From positions 186,001 to 250,000 of the forward strand of contig NZ_JAJGZV010000004.1 of assembly GCF_020805785.1 (NCBI RefSeq): DNA of 64,000 nt. The letters are read 5' to 3'. Position 1 is the stretch's first letter. The number at the start of each line of letters is the position of its first letter. This document shows, piece by piece, positions 52,317-60,204 of the stretch. The translations under genes and the position numbers were made by a program. This DNA is from Flavobacterium chungbukense. GTDB lineage: Bacteria; Bacteroidota; Bacteroidia; Flavobacteriales; Flavobacteriaceae. The notes beneath the pieces are model-generated. The model searched no databases, was not told the DNA's origin, and worked only from the letters and a program-made list of their open reading frames with translations.

Positions 52317-52823
52317 TTAGTATTTTAACACTTCTTTCCTTGAAGATTGTGTAAAAAGAACACTCTTTTTAGTATCAAATGCTGAAATATGTGTAATGTT
52401 TTGCTGTTCTGAGTTCCAATCCACTAAGATTGTATTCGAAATTTCTATTGTTTTAAACTTATCAATATCCTTAATTCTAGAATAACAAACCAAAACATCG
52501 CCAGCTTCGACTTCTTTAGATAAAAAAGTTATTTTTTTTGATTGACCGTTTACTTTTATCAAAAAGTTTTCTGAAAGATATTTTTCGAATAAATCTAAAT
52601 CTGCTTGCGTTTCTTTTTCGGTACCTACAAAAGTTTTTTTATGGTACTTTTTTTCCATTGCATTATTCAAATCATCAATAAAAATGCGTGAAGTTATCTG
52701 AATCATCTTTTTTTCGGCCGTATAATTTACCTGAAAAACTCCAACATAAAATTTATGGAAACTAAATGCAGAAGACAATACAAATACAACCGCCAGAAAA
52801 CAGTAAACTAATTTATTTTTCAT
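52317..52823 (-). CDS. DUF6702 family exported protein
   Basis: A 168-aa protein with a signal peptide ending near SAFS (residue 21) and the family start FHKFYVGVFQVNYTAEKKMI, which recalls the common flavobacterial DUF6702 group encoded beside M1 peptidases. The body is beta-rich. Function unknown. Its start overlaps the end of the 52820-53575 gene by 4 bp. Confidence 0.82.
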   Translation of the reverse strand: MKNKLVYCFLAVVFVLSSAFSFHKFYVGVFQVNYTAEKKMIQITSRIFIDDLNNAMEKKYHKKTFVGTEKETQADLDLFEKYLSENFLIKVNGQSKKITFLSKEVEAGDVLVCYSRIKDIDKFKTIEISNTILVDWNSEQQNITHISAFDTKKSVLFTQSSRKEVLKY

Positions 52824-53575
52824 TTTTGAACAGCAGCAGCTTTCTTAAATTCTTTATTCTTATTAATCATGAAATCTATTAACTGAAATTTCTGATCTGG
52901 ATTTACCATTTGCTTTGAATGCGGATCGTTTGAACAATACATTAAAAACAATTCGATTTCATCATCTTTAAGATTTAATGTGTTGGTGTAGAAATCTTTT
53001 GTAAAATTATCTTTAGCATATTCCACAAAAGCAATATCCGTAATTTCTTCGTCTTTTATGTCGTCTTTTTTCCTAAGCAGTTTTTTAACATCTTTAAAAA
53101 TACGAACGAAATCCATTCCGTATTTTATCGTTTGATCTGAAAGCATCGCGGTATTTTTTGCCGTAGACTGTTTATCATCTTCAAACTGCATATCAACAAT
53201 ACCTTGCGGACCGCCTCCAAGCGCTTTAACTTTTAATTCCTTATGAACAACAACTTCTTTAAGCTGATTATTTACTAAATCTAATTTTACCTTAAAAAGC
53301 ACTTCTGAACAATCTTTCTCCGTTAAAATGATTTTTTTTGATTGAAATGCCAGACCAGAAAATAGCAAAGTATCTTTTGGACGCGCCATGATATCAAACA
53401 AACCGCCTGAACCAATAAAAGTTCTGACATTGGCATTGATATTCATAACATAACCACTTTCAATGGCTAAAAAGTCATTTAAAACCTGACCGTGTAATGG
53501 CTTCCTTGAACCGTTTTGTCCTAATACAATTTGACAAAATAAGCAGACAACGAGTACTCCTAATTTATTTTTCAT
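52820..53575 (-). CDS. CarboxypepD_reg-like domain protein (fourth, most divergent of tandem set)
   Basis: A 251-aa exported protein: signal peptide ends near VLGQ. Residues about 25-110 are a carboxypeptidase-regulatory-like beta sandwich (SRKPLHGQVLNDFLAIESGY, then PKDTLLFSGLAFQSKKIILT). The rest is helical, with a shared RTFIGSG core. It lacks the GIIPYGQKKYT motif of its three neighbours. Its start overlaps the upstream gene by 11 bp. No TonB barrel or catalytic residues. Confidence 0.8.
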   Translation of the reverse strand: MKNKLGVLVVCLFCQIVLGQNGSRKPLHGQVLNDFLAIESGYVMNINANVRTFIGSGGLFDIMARPKDTLLFSGLAFQSKKIILTEKDCSEVLFKVKLDLVNNQLKEVVVHKELKVKALGGGPQGIVDMQFEDDKQSTAKNTAMLSDQTIKYGMDFVRIFKDVKKLLRKKDDIKDEEITDIAFVEYAKDNFTKDFYTNTLNLKDDEIELFLMYCSNDPHSKQMVNPDQKFQLIDFMINKNKEFKKAAAVQK

Positions 53576-54293
53576 TTTCGAGAATTGTTAGATATTTTCT
53601 TGCTAGATCTGTGATTAAAAACATACTCATTGTTTTGTTTTTACTATTCAAAGATACAGCAAAATCGGCATCTTCCACACAAAATAATTGAAATCCTTTT
53701 ATATCATCAACCGGAATCTTCAATCTATCTGTATAATAATTCTGCTCGAAAAGATATTCTAGTTTTCTAAAAAGCGCTTCTTTTTTCTCCACATTTACTT
53801 CCTTTTTCAGCATAGTAGTTCGGCCTGAAATGGCATTCAAAAGCTTATCTACCGAAGTTGACGTTGCGGTGTAAACTTTTCTTTCGGCGGGAGTATATTT
53901 TTTTTGTCCGTAAGGGATTATTCCTAAATTTTCTGCCGTTATATTAGCATTTTCGTTTACCACTACCTCTTTCAACTCCACTTCTTTCGCGGTCATTTTA
54001 ATGACTAAAATATTAGGGTAAAAATCGCCTGAGACAACTCTATGCTTTAGCGGCTCAAGATTCACAGCAGACAAAACCAAAACATCTCCTTCTTTAACCT
54101 GCATTGCAAAATTACCTTCAGAATCTGAAACGGTTGCTACTTGAGTTGCATTATTGATGATATTAATACCTTCAATTGGAGTGGAATGCTCGACTACTTT
54201 TCCAATTAATTGCTTAAAATCATTTTTTTGTCCAAAACTAATTTGAACAAAAAACGCAAGAACGATTATGAATATGTTTTTATTTATTTTCAC
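53565..54293 (-). CDS. CarboxypepD_reg-like domain protein (third of tandem set)
   Basis: A 242-aa exported protein: signal peptide ends near SFGQ. Residues about 24-110 are the regulatory beta sandwich (KQLIGKVVEHSTPIEGINII, then EGDVLVLSAVNLEPLKHRVV). A conserved linker, NANITAENLGIIPYGQKKYT, leads to a helical tail with PAERKVYTATSTSVDKLLNA and NSKNKTMSMFLITDLARKY. Overlaps its neighbours by 14 and 11 bp. Confidence 0.82.
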   Translation of the reverse strand: MKINKNIFIIVLAFFVQISFGQKNDFKQLIGKVVEHSTPIEGINIINNATQVATVSDSEGNFAMQVKEGDVLVLSAVNLEPLKHRVVSGDFYPNILVIKMTAKEVELKEVVVNENANITAENLGIIPYGQKKYTPAERKVYTATSTSVDKLLNAISGRTTMLKKEVNVEKKEALFRKLEYLFEQNYYTDRLKIPVDDIKGFQLFCVEDADFAVSLNSKNKTMSMFLITDLARKYLTILENEK

Positions 54294-55056
54294 TAGAAAT
54301 TATCTCTTTATACTTGGCCGCCAATTCTCCTAAAAGAAATTCTGCCGAAGTTTTATTTTTTGAATTTAGAACGTTGCAAAACTCTGCATTTTCAATCACA
54401 AAAAGCTTAAATTCATTTACATTTTCTTCTCGTATTTGCAACTTTTGGACAAAATAGACATCGTCAAATAAATAACCTAATTTTAGAAGATTTTTTTCCT
54501 TTTTCTCAATCTCTACATTTGCTTTTAATTGCTTTGTTCTTCCATTAATTTTATTAATTAACGGATCAAGCTGCATCGACCCGCCCAAAAGTCCCAACAA
54601 CATTATAGGTTTAAAGTCTCCCGCTGTCGCTAATTGCCTTTCTGCCTGAGTATATTTTTTCTGCCCTCGCGGAATTATTCCTAAATTTTCGGCCGTTATA
54701 TTAGCATTTTCATTTATAATAACTTCTTTTAATTCCAGTTCTTTTATTGTCATTTCAATTAACAGCAATTCCTCAGATGTCAAATGATCTTTCGTAATTC
54801 TCTTTTTTACAGGATTTAAATTAACTGCTGAAAAAACCAAGATCTCACTTTCTTTTACCTGAATTGAAAAACTACCTTCCACATCTGAAACCACAGTTAT
54901 TTGCGAATTAGTATTGGTTATATTAACGCCTTCAATAGGTTTCGAATTCACGACCACCTTTCCATACAATTGTTTTAATTCGGTTTGCCCAAAACCAGTT
55001 TGGACAAAAAACAGAAAAAACACAGCAGATATGGTTTTACTTTTCTCCAAGAGCAA
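54280..55056 (-). CDS. CarboxypepD_reg-like domain protein (second of tandem set)
   Basis: A 258-aa exported protein: signal peptide ends near GFGQ. The beta sandwich (KQLYGKVVVNSKPIEGVNIT) is followed by NANITAENLGIIPRGQKKYT and the tail INKINGRTKQLKANVEIEK and NSKNKTSAEFLLGELAAKY. About half identical to the flanking paralogues. Overlaps the first gene of the set by 20 bp and the third by 14 bp, implying translational coupling. Confidence 0.82.
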   Translation of the reverse strand: MLLEKSKTISAVFFLFFVQTGFGQTELKQLYGKVVVNSKPIEGVNITNTNSQITVVSDVEGSFSIQVKESEILVFSAVNLNPVKKRITKDHLTSEELLLIEMTIKELELKEVIINENANITAENLGIIPRGQKKYTQAERQLATAGDFKPIMLLGLLGGSMQLDPLINKINGRTKQLKANVEIEKKEKNLLKLGYLFDDVYFVQKLQIREENVNEFKLFVIENAEFCNVLNSKNKTSAEFLLGELAAKYKEIISSENK

Positions 55057-55804
55057 GCAATTCTTTATATTTTACTGCCAATTCGCCTAACAAAAATTCT
55101 GTAGAAGTTTTATTTTTCGAATTTAAAATTACCGTAAACTTGTCATTTTCTATTGCATAATATTCAAATCCTTTTACATATTCTGCAGGAATTTTTAATC
55201 TTTCAATAAAATGCTCCACACTAAACATATTTTCCAAAAGTTTCATGAAAAATTCCTTTTTTTCTACTGCAACCTCCTTTTTCAGCATCGCTGTTCTTCC
55301 TGAGAAAAAGTTAAGCAAAGGATCTGCAGAAATAGATCCGCCAACCATTCCTCCTCCATTGGCTGTGGCATTTAGCGCTGTTGCCGTATGCAATTTCCTT
55401 TCTGCTTCAGTATATTTTTTCTGACCGTAAGGAATTACACCCAAACTTTCTGCATTGATATTGTCGTATTTTTTAATTACTACTTCTTGCAGCTGATACA
55501 TCACCATATTTAGTTTGACAGCAAAATTAAGATTCGAAAAATTTTCTGCCTTCAATAAAATTCTTTTTTCTTTATAACTGATAGAAGAAAAAACCAGCAC
55601 ATCATCTGGTTTTGCCAAAATAGAAAAAGATCCAGAAGTATCTGTTGTAACAGTTTCTTCTGTCTGAGCATTAATTACATATATACCGCTCAAATCTGAA
55701 GTATTTGATTCGACTTTTCCATTTATAACAGATCGATCTTGCGCTTGAGAAATACAAGTTTGCGCTAATAAAACAACTAAAAAGAAAGTAATTTTCTGAA
55801 TCAA
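55037..55804 (-). CDS. CarboxypepD_reg-like domain protein (first of tandem set)
   Basis: A 255-aa exported protein: signal peptide ends near ISQAQ. The beta sandwich (INGKVESNTSDLSGIYVINA) is like the N-terminal regulatory extension of TonB-dependent receptors but no barrel follows. The motif INAESLGVIPYGQKKYTEAE then leads to the helical tail with the Ser-Lys-Asn-Lys-Thr element. First gene of the unit; promoter at 55858-55865. Confidence 0.83.
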   Translation of the reverse strand: MIQKITFFLVVLLAQTCISQAQDRSVINGKVESNTSDLSGIYVINAQTEETVTTDTSGSFSILAKPDDVLVFSSISYKEKRILLKAENFSNLNFAVKLNMVMYQLQEVVIKKYDNINAESLGVIPYGQKKYTEAERKLHTATALNATANGGGMVGGSISADPLLNFFSGRTAMLKKEVAVEKKEFFMKLLENMFSVEHFIERLKIPAEYVKGFEYYAIENDKFTVILNSKNKTSTEFLLGELAVKYKELLALGEK

Positions 55805-55857
55805 AATGAAATAAATTAAAAATATTCTTAAAACGGTAAAAATATCTCAATACGCTC

Positions 55858-55865
55858 CAAATTTA
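55858..55865 (-). promoter_or_regulatory. -7 element of the regulatory-domain gene cluster
   Basis: Minus-strand TAAATTTG, exact TAnnTTTG; start near 55852, about 48 bases before the first gene of the tandem set. Confidence 0.5.
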
Positions 55866-55967
55866 ATATTAACGACTTGGTAAAAAAATGTTAATTAAAA
55901 ATTTTAAAATTTACATGAAAACATACTTTTTAATACCTTTAACAAACAAATTACCAGTTAATAAATC

Positions 55968-56675
55968 ATGAAAAGCATTATCATCGCAAGCACCTCAACT
56001 TTACACGGAGGAGGCTATTTAGAATACATTTTACCCGTTTTGCAAACGCATTTTAAAAATTGTAAAACCTTATTATTTATTCCTTATGCTCGTCCGAGTG
56101 GTATTTCACACGACGAATACACACAGAAAGCCAAAGAAGCATTTGCTAAAATAAATATTGACGTTAAAGGAATTCATGAATATGAGAATCCGCAGGATGC
56201 TGTAAAAAATGCCGAAGGAATATTTACAGGCGGCGGAAATACTTTTTTATTAGTAACCCAGCTTTACAAAAACAATATTATGCAGTTGGTCTCTGAAACG
56301 GTAAAAAGCGGCACACCATATTTAGGATCAAGCGCTGGAAGCAATATCTGTGGATTATCGATGCAGACTACAAACGACATGCCTATAATTTATCCGCCAA
56401 GTTTCCAGACTTTAGGATTAATTCCTTTCAATTTAAATCCACATTACCTAGATACCCATTTGCAGTCTAAACACATGGGAGAAACCCGCGAAACTAGAAT
56501 TAAAGAATTTCATGCTTTCAATTCCATTCCGGTTTTAGGTTTAAGAGAAGGAAGTTGGCTTGAGGTAAAAGGAGAGCAAATTACTTTAAAAGGAAATCTA
56601 TCAGCTAGATTATTCAAACAAAATCAAGAAGCTCAAGAATTAGAACCAGAAAGCGACTTAAGCACTTTAAAGTAA
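55968..56675 (+). CDS. pepE: Dipeptidase E (alpha-aspartyl dipeptidase)
   Basis: A 235-aa serine peptidase of family S51. The nucleophile lies in YLGSSAGSNICGL (Ser122), preceded by EGIFTGGGNTFLLVTQL, and a conserved LNPHYLDTHLQSKHMGETRE (about 160-179) contains the His of the catalytic set. Cytoplasmic. It releases aspartate from N-terminal Asp dipeptides. Transcribed alone. Confidence 0.93.
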   Translation: MKSIIIASTSTLHGGGYLEYILPVLQTHFKNCKTLLFIPYARPSGISHDEYTQKAKEAFAKINIDVKGIHEYENPQDAVKNAEGIFTGGGNTFLLVTQLYKNNIMQLVSETVKSGTPYLGSSAGSNICGLSMQTTNDMPIIYPPSFQTLGLIPFNLNPHYLDTHLQSKHMGETRETRIKEFHAFNSIPVLGLREGSWLEVKGEQITLKGNLSARLFKQNQEAQELEPESDLSTLK

Positions 56676-56686
56676 AAATAGTTTAT

Positions 56687-56757
56687 CATATAAGCGATAT
56701 AAGTTCATTTAAAAATACTTGAATAAAAAACTTAAATTTTCTTATATCACTTATATG
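56687..56757. repeat. Inverted repeat with 17-bp arms (CATATAAG...)
   Basis: CATATAAGCGATATAAG (56687-56703) and CTTATATCACTTATATG (56741-56757) are inverted copies with one mismatch across a 37-base gap. It follows pepE and could be a terminator-like structure or a dispersed repeat. Confidence 0.6.
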
Positions 56758-56775
56758 GTTTAAAAATGATAAAAA

Positions 56776-56806
56776 ACAAAAAAGCCTCAAACAATGTTTG
56801 AGGCTT
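56776..56806 (-). terminator. Terminator of the tRNA-Gly genes
   Basis: AAGCCTCAAAC (56782-56792) pairs perfectly with GTTTGAGGCTT (56796-56806), loop AAT; on the minus strand six or more Ts follow, right after the tRNA. Confidence 0.8.
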
Positions 56807-56812
56807 CTGAAG

Positions 56813-56885
<73 letters not shown>

Positions 56886-56897
56886 ATTACTAGGGTG

Positions 56898-56905
56898 CAA
56901 ATATA
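56898..56905 (-). promoter_or_regulatory. -7 element of tRNA-Gly copy 1
   Basis: Minus-strand TATATTTG, exact match, 12 bases before the tRNA 5' end (56885). Confidence 0.5.
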
Positions 56906-56956
56906 AATAATTTTAATCTTTAAAAAAATAAAAATCTAAAAATTATTTATTTTTAG

Positions 56957-57029
<73 letters not shown>

Positions 57030-57039
57030 ATTGGTGGTG

Positions 57040-57067
57040 CAAATATAAAAAGAAAGTTCAGTTCAAA
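57040..57067 (-). promoter_or_regulatory. Promoter of tRNA-Gly copy 2
   Basis: Minus-strand -33 TTTG (57064-57067) and -7 TATATTTG (57040-57047). Start expected near 57034, just before the tRNA 5' end at 57029. Confidence 0.55.
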
Positions 57068-57164
57068 ACAAGCTTTTTCGCAAAAAAATTCAATAAAAAA
57101 CAACAATTATTTATAACTTATTTAAAATTAAAAAGTTATAAAAGCAATATTTTTTAAAAAAATC

Positions 57165-57608
57165 ATGATTACAATTAAAGAAATTACATCAAAAGAAACT
57201 TTTACCGTTCGTCAGCCAGTTTTAAGAGCGGGAAAACCAATAGAAAGCTGTATCTTCGAAGGAGATGATTTGGAAACAACACATCATTTTGGATTATTTG
57301 TTGATAAAGAATTAATAGGAATTATTTCCTTATTTCAAAAAATCAACACTATATTTGCCGAGCAAAATCAAGCACAAATTCGTGGGATGGCTGTTTTAGA
57401 AACACATCAAAAAATGGGATTTGGAGAGGCTTTGGTTAAACATTGTGAAACCTACTGCAATGCAAACAAAGTCGATTTGATTTGGTTTAATGCCAGAACG
57501 GCAGCCGTTGGCTTTTATCAAAAACTGAATTACCAACCCCTAGGTGAATCTTTTGATATTAAAGACGTTGGCGAACATTATTTGATGTTTAAAAATTTAC
57601 GAGAATGA
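57165..57608 (+). CDS. GNAT family N-acetyltransferase
   Basis: A 147-aa acetyltransferase: QIRGMAVLETHQKMGFGEAL near residues 66-85 contains the acetyl-CoA binding motif A (here QKMGFG, the usual Q/RxxGxG), and VGFYQKLNYQPLG follows as motif B. The N terminus resembles the YitI/ElaA-like group. Substrate not predictable. It overlaps the L,D-transpeptidase start by 4 bp (57605-57608), so the two are co-translated. Confidence 0.9.
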   Translation: MITIKEITSKETFTVRQPVLRAGKPIESCIFEGDDLETTHHFGLFVDKELIGIISLFQKINTIFAEQNQAQIRGMAVLETHQKMGFGEALVKHCETYCNANKVDLIWFNARTAAVGFYQKLNYQPLGESFDIKDVGEHYLMFKNLRE

Positions 57609-59188
57609 AAAAACTTTACTTTTTATTGGTAATATGTATTATTGCGGGCTGTAAAAAAGATATGCCCAAACCTGTTCCTGCTGCTCCAAAAAAAGCACCA
57701 GCAATCATACTTACTGATGAAAGAAAAGTTGATATTGATACCGCTATAATTGGCTCTTATAAGAGCGAAACACTAAAACAATTTTATATTGCTTCTGAAA
57801 ACCAAACGGTTTGGGGAAATCTTCAAAAAAGAAAATATGTCTTATCTCAATTAGAAAAATCAGACAAATTAGGTTTAAATCCAGAAGATTACAAGGCATC
57901 TCAACTGAAAAAGTTTGAAACCAAAATAGGCTCACTGAGCGATAAAGATTTAGCTACGTATGATATTTTGCTGACTTATAATTTTGAAAAGTATCTAAAT
58001 GATTTATACAAAGGTAAACTAGACCCTAAAAAACTTTATGGCAACTGGGATCTTGACGAAAAGGTATTTGATGTAAATAATGTTTTAATTAAAGCTTTCA
58101 ATAAGAATAAATTAGACAGCATTGTTGACAATATCCAACCAAAAACTCAAACTTACAAACAGCTATTAAAAGCCCTTGAAATCATCAATACTTTTCCTAA
58201 CGACGAGATCAAAACAATCGAATCAGTAGAAAAAATTGTTTTGAATGACACCAATACAGCTTTGATCAATATTAAGAAAAGATTACGCTATTGGAATGAT
58301 CTAACAGGAAGAGATAGCCTAACAAAGATATACGACAGTAAAACTTTTGAAGCCATTAAAAGGTTTCAAGAAAGACATGGTTTAGCAGCAGATGGCGTAA
58401 TTGGCGTAGGAACAATCAAAGCTCTGAATTATTCTAAAGAACAAAGAAAAGAGCAAATTATAGCCAATTTAGAACGCTGGAGATGGTATCCAAGTGAATT
58501 TGCAGAGAATTATTTCATTATAAATATTCCCGATTACAGTTTAAATGTGGTCGAAAATCAAGATACTACTTTAGTTAGAAATGTGGTAGTTGGAACAAGC
58601 AAAAGAAGAACCCCGATTATTACTTCTGTTTTAAAAACAGTGGTTTTTAATCCGACTTGGACTGTTCCTCCCACAATTTTAAAAGAAGACGTTGTTCCGG
58701 CAATGAAAAGAAATCGAAATTATTTAGCCAAAAAGAACATCACTATTTACGATTCGTCAGGAAATGTTGTTGATCCCGTTAATTGGAATGAAAACAAACC
58801 GAACAATTACCGCTATGTACAAAGCCCTGGATATTATAACTCCTTGGGTTTAATGAAAATTTTATTCCCAAATCATCATAGCGTTTATTTGCACGATACT
58901 AATCACCGTAATATTTTTGGAAGAAATAATCGTTCGATGAGTTCAGGCTGTGTACGCGTTGAAAATCCGCTCGAACTGGCGCAGCATATTTTGGATGTAG
59001 ATGGAAATTGGCCTCAAGATAGAATTGACACCATCATTGCAACTAAGAAAACAATGAGTTTCAAAATCACTAAAAAATACGCACTCTATCAGTGGTATTG
59101 GACCGCTTGGAGCAAAAAAAATCAGCTCCTATTCAGAGCTGATATTTATAATCTAGATTCGGATTTATATGCTAAATTAAGAAATTAG
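57605..59188 (+). CDS. L,D-transpeptidase lipoprotein (YcbB/LdtD type)
   Basis: A 527-aa lipoprotein: signal KKLYFLLVICIIAGCKKD with lipidated Cys16. A peptidoglycan-binding domain reads TFEAIKRFQERHGLAADGVI near 255-275, followed by a YkuD catalytic domain with the active-site His430 in LHDTNHRNIFG and Cys449 in MSSGCVRVENP. It makes 3-3 peptide crosslinks or attaches proteins to peptidoglycan. It faces the second transpeptidase gene, whose stop overlaps its own by 12 bp. Confidence 0.94.
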   Translation: MKKLYFLLVICIIAGCKKDMPKPVPAAPKKAPAIILTDERKVDIDTAIIGSYKSETLKQFYIASENQTVWGNLQKRKYVLSQLEKSDKLGLNPEDYKASQLKKFETKIGSLSDKDLATYDILLTYNFEKYLNDLYKGKLDPKKLYGNWDLDEKVFDVNNVLIKAFNKNKLDSIVDNIQPKTQTYKQLLKALEIINTFPNDEIKTIESVEKIVLNDTNTALINIKKRLRYWNDLTGRDSLTKIYDSKTFEAIKRFQERHGLAADGVIGVGTIKALNYSKEQRKEQIIANLERWRWYPSEFAENYFIINIPDYSLNVVENQDTTLVRNVVVGTSKRRTPIITSVLKTVVFNPTWTVPPTILKEDVVPAMKRNRNYLAKKNITIYDSSGNVVDPVNWNENKPNNYRYVQSPGYYNSLGLMKILFPNHHSVYLHDTNHRNIFGRNNRSMSSGCVRVENPLELAQHILDVDGNWPQDRIDTIIATKKTMSFKITKKYALYQWYWTAWSKKNQLLFRADIYNLDSDLYAKLRN

Positions 59189-59902
59189 CCTCTCTTCCAT
59201 CGCGAAGCTTCTTGATGGATGATAAATATATAAACACGATTTTTCTTTTATTAATTGAATGATTTCATTTGTCAATTCAACAGGAAGAGCAGGACAACCT
59301 TGGCTTCTTCCTAATCTTTTATGATCTCTAATGAAAGATTCAGAAACATAATCTGCACCATGCATTACAACACCTCTTTCGCGAGCATTATCATTTACAC
59401 CATTTTCTAAACCATCTAAACGAAGAGATGCACCATGTTTTCCTTGGTAAATTTCTCCAGTAGCGTAAAATCCTAAACTGCTTTTAAAAGAAGAATTAAG
59501 ATTTGAAAATGCTGAAGCAAATTCTTCTCCTGTATTTCTTCCGTGTGCAACAAGTGAATTATACAAAATAGTATTGGTTGTCAAATCAATAACCCACAGA
59601 CGTTTTGTATTTGATGACAAACTAAAATCAATAAGGGTCAAGATATTTTTCTTGATAACACCTTTGTCTTTCAACAAATAAAATCCCTTTAAAGCTTCCG
59701 AAAAAGTCTTCAGTTCAGGCATTTTGTAATTGTTTGAATTAAGGGCACTGTAAACGCTTTCGATTTTTGAATCAACAGTTACTTTTTCAACTTTAGCAAT
59801 CGTTTTTTCAGCAGCGTTCTTTTTCAGGTCGGCTGTGTTTTTAGAATCTTTTGTAAAAGACAATAGCAAAAACACGAATAACGGATAGATCTTGTAAATC
59901 AT
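59177..59902 (-). CDS. Murein L,D-transpeptidase, YkuD_2 family
   Basis: A 241-aa exported protein: signal peptide at 1-20 (MIYKIYPLFVFLLLSFTKDS). The YkuD_2-type catalytic domain has LWVIDLTTNTILYNSLVAHG, then the active site GVVMHGADYVSESFIRDHKR and SQGCPALPVE with catalytic Cys. Shorter than its convergent neighbour and lacking a peptidoglycan-binding module. Periplasmic. Promoter at 59940-59947. Confidence 0.92.
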   Translation of the reverse strand: MIYKIYPLFVFLLLSFTKDSKNTADLKKNAAEKTIAKVEKVTVDSKIESVYSALNSNNYKMPELKTFSEALKGFYLLKDKGVIKKNILTLIDFSLSSNTKRLWVIDLTTNTILYNSLVAHGRNTGEEFASAFSNLNSSFKSSLGFYATGEIYQGKHGASLRLDGLENGVNDNARERGVVMHGADYVSESFIRDHKRLGRSQGCPALPVELTNEIIQLIKEKSCLYIYHPSRSFAMEERLIS

Positions 59903-59939
59903 TGAATTTCTTTAGGTTAAACAAAAAATTTGGGTAAGG

Positions 59940-59947
59940 CAAAAGTA
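59940..59947 (-). promoter_or_regulatory. -7 element of the YkuD_2 transpeptidase gene
   Basis: Minus-strand TACTTTTG, exact match; start near 59934, about 32 bases before the gene. The rest of the 302-bp gap 59903-60204 is AT-rich and shows no other recognisable element. Confidence 0.5.
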
Positions 59948-60204
59948 TAAAAATTTCATTCCTTGCAAAATACAACCCTGATTTTCAGGCGTTTTTTGCT
60001 TAAACTTTAACATTATTAACATAAATGCGCCGATTCTGTAAGATTTTTTCTTATGGTTAAAAACTTAACATTTTGACGAATTTTCCTAAAAAAATCAAAA
60101 AAAAGTGGGAATTTTGAAACTTAAACTGTAACAAATAGAACAAATACGTGTCTATAATTCATAAATTCTTGTACTCTAAAGGGCATTTTGCATCCAAAAC
60201 ATTA

